Source: Bryobacteraceae bacterium
GTDB taxonomy: Bacteria; Acidobacteriota; Terriglobia; Bryobacterales; Bryobacteraceae
DNA: 5,852 nt
NCBI GenBank assembly: GCA_029975915.1
Contig: JARKOC010000262.1
Coordinates: 1 to 5,852 of the forward strand
Direction: 5' to 3'
The position numbers and the translations under genes are program-made. The notes under the pieces were generated by a model. It saw nothing but the letters and a program-made list of their open reading frames with translations, had not been told where the DNA came from and did no database searches. Below, piece after piece: positions 5,421-5,852 of the stretch (position 1 is its first letter; the number at the start of each line of letters is the position of its first letter).

Positions 5421-5852
5421 CTACTCGCATTCCGTACCGTCGCCGGGCGGTGTCCCAATCCCGCGAACGGTGATCACGTCGATGATGATATGGGGCGGGT
5501 ATTCCTTGAAGCCGGAAATCTCGAATTCCACATACGCATACCCCGGAGCGAGATCGACGGTGAAGGTATACGGCCCCTGCGCGTTGTTGATGTGCTGGAA
5601 CAGGACATTGCCTGCCGGGTCACGGACGATGAAGCCGCGAGCTACATTGAAATACGTCGTGCGGCGGTAAGTCACGGTGAGTTCGGTCAACACGCCATCC
5701 GGCGGGGTGATCCGCAGGTGCGGCGAGGGTGAGTAGTCCCCGGTCGTTGCCTTGTAACGGTCTGCGGCGGCATCGTAGTACGCCTGGTCGATCACACTGA
5801 ACATGGCGCTGTTGCCATTCCCGGAAAGATAGGTCCGGCACCAGCTCGTGCC
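5421..5852 (-). CDS. beta-rich protein, C-terminal part (5' end beyond window)
   Basis: The frame is open to the right edge, giving 143 residues without a start that convinces: an internal ATG at 5804 has no good Shine-Dalgarno sequence, and the 16 upstream codons (GTSWCRTYLSGNGNSA) look like normal protein. The visible part has alternating polar and hydrophobic strands (LTELTVTYRR, GFIVRDPAGNVLF, YTFTVDLAPGYAYVEFEI) and ends with a strand IIIDVITVRG. This pattern is common in jelly-roll or carbohydrate-binding beta-sandwich domains, including those on phage tail and receptor-binding proteins. No catalytic motif is visible. The family is not identified; a surface or tail role is inferred only from fold appearance and from the mobile-element setting. 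The TAG stop is directly followed by the ribosome-binding site of the membrane protein gene. Confidence 0.7.
   Translation of the reverse strand, partial: GTSWCRTYLSGNGNSAMFSVIDQAYYDAAADRYKATTGDYSPSPHLRITPPDGVLTELTVTYRRTTYFNVARGFIVRDPAGNVLFQHINNAQGPYTFTVDLAPGYAYVEFEISGFKEYPPHIIIDVITVRGIGTPPGDGTECE

Noticed and set aside
5410..5430. Upstream ATG at 5430 as start of the membrane protein
   Set aside because: It would overlap the preceding gene and place the strong GGAGG inside the coding sequence; that GGAGG is ideally spaced from the ATG at 5409.

Overview
The window reads as the integration and replication end of a mobile element (temperate phage or integrative plasmid-like element) inserted beside a bacterial tRNA-Glu gene. 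The DNA is GC-rich. Every protein gene I can support lies on the minus strand, and only the tRNA and its promoter lie on the plus strand. The host cannot be named from this window. A GAAC-N4-GTTC palindrome resembling the LexA box of Gram-positive bacteria, together with a P4/D5-type replication module and a large serine recombinase, is compatible with a Terrabacteria-type host such as Actinobacteria or Chloroflexota, but this is a weak inference.

Layout from left to right. Positions 1-66 hold a good sigma-70-type promoter. Positions 67-139 are tRNA-Glu(UUC), followed by an intrinsic-terminator-like hairpin at 147-185. From 1894 leftwards a large serine recombinase is read on the minus strand; its frame has no stop before the window edge, so it passes through the terminator, the tRNA and the tRNA promoter in antisense. 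Positions 1895-2032 form a leader with two structured elements: a hairpin that captures the recombinase Shine-Dalgarno sequence and a strong GC-rich hairpin. Then come a 76-residue protein (2033-2263), a zinc-ribbon/Toprim primase (2284-3303), a 135-bp intergenic region with decamer repeats arranged as a large palindrome (3345-3417), an SF3 D5/P4-type helicase (3439-5064), a short gap with a GAAC-N4-GTTC palindrome and a terminator candidate, a one-helix membrane protein (5140-5409), and the C-terminal part of a beta-rich protein running off the right edge.

How they may work together. Helicase and primase form a split version of the P4 alpha / poxvirus D5 replication machinery, and the palindromic decamers between them are a candidate origin or initiator-binding site. 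The recombinase would integrate the element at tRNA-Glu. The 76-residue protein between primase and recombinase may be a regulator or recombination directionality factor, but it has no recognised family. The membrane protein and beta-rich protein look like the end of a separate unit, possibly late phage genes, separated from the replication genes by the terminator candidate.

The most interesting point is the relation of recombinase to tRNA: the recombinase reading frame crosses the likely attachment junction, so its C-terminus and the end of its mRNA should differ between integrated and excised states. This could be an integration-dependent switch and needs the sequence of the empty site and of the excised circle to test.
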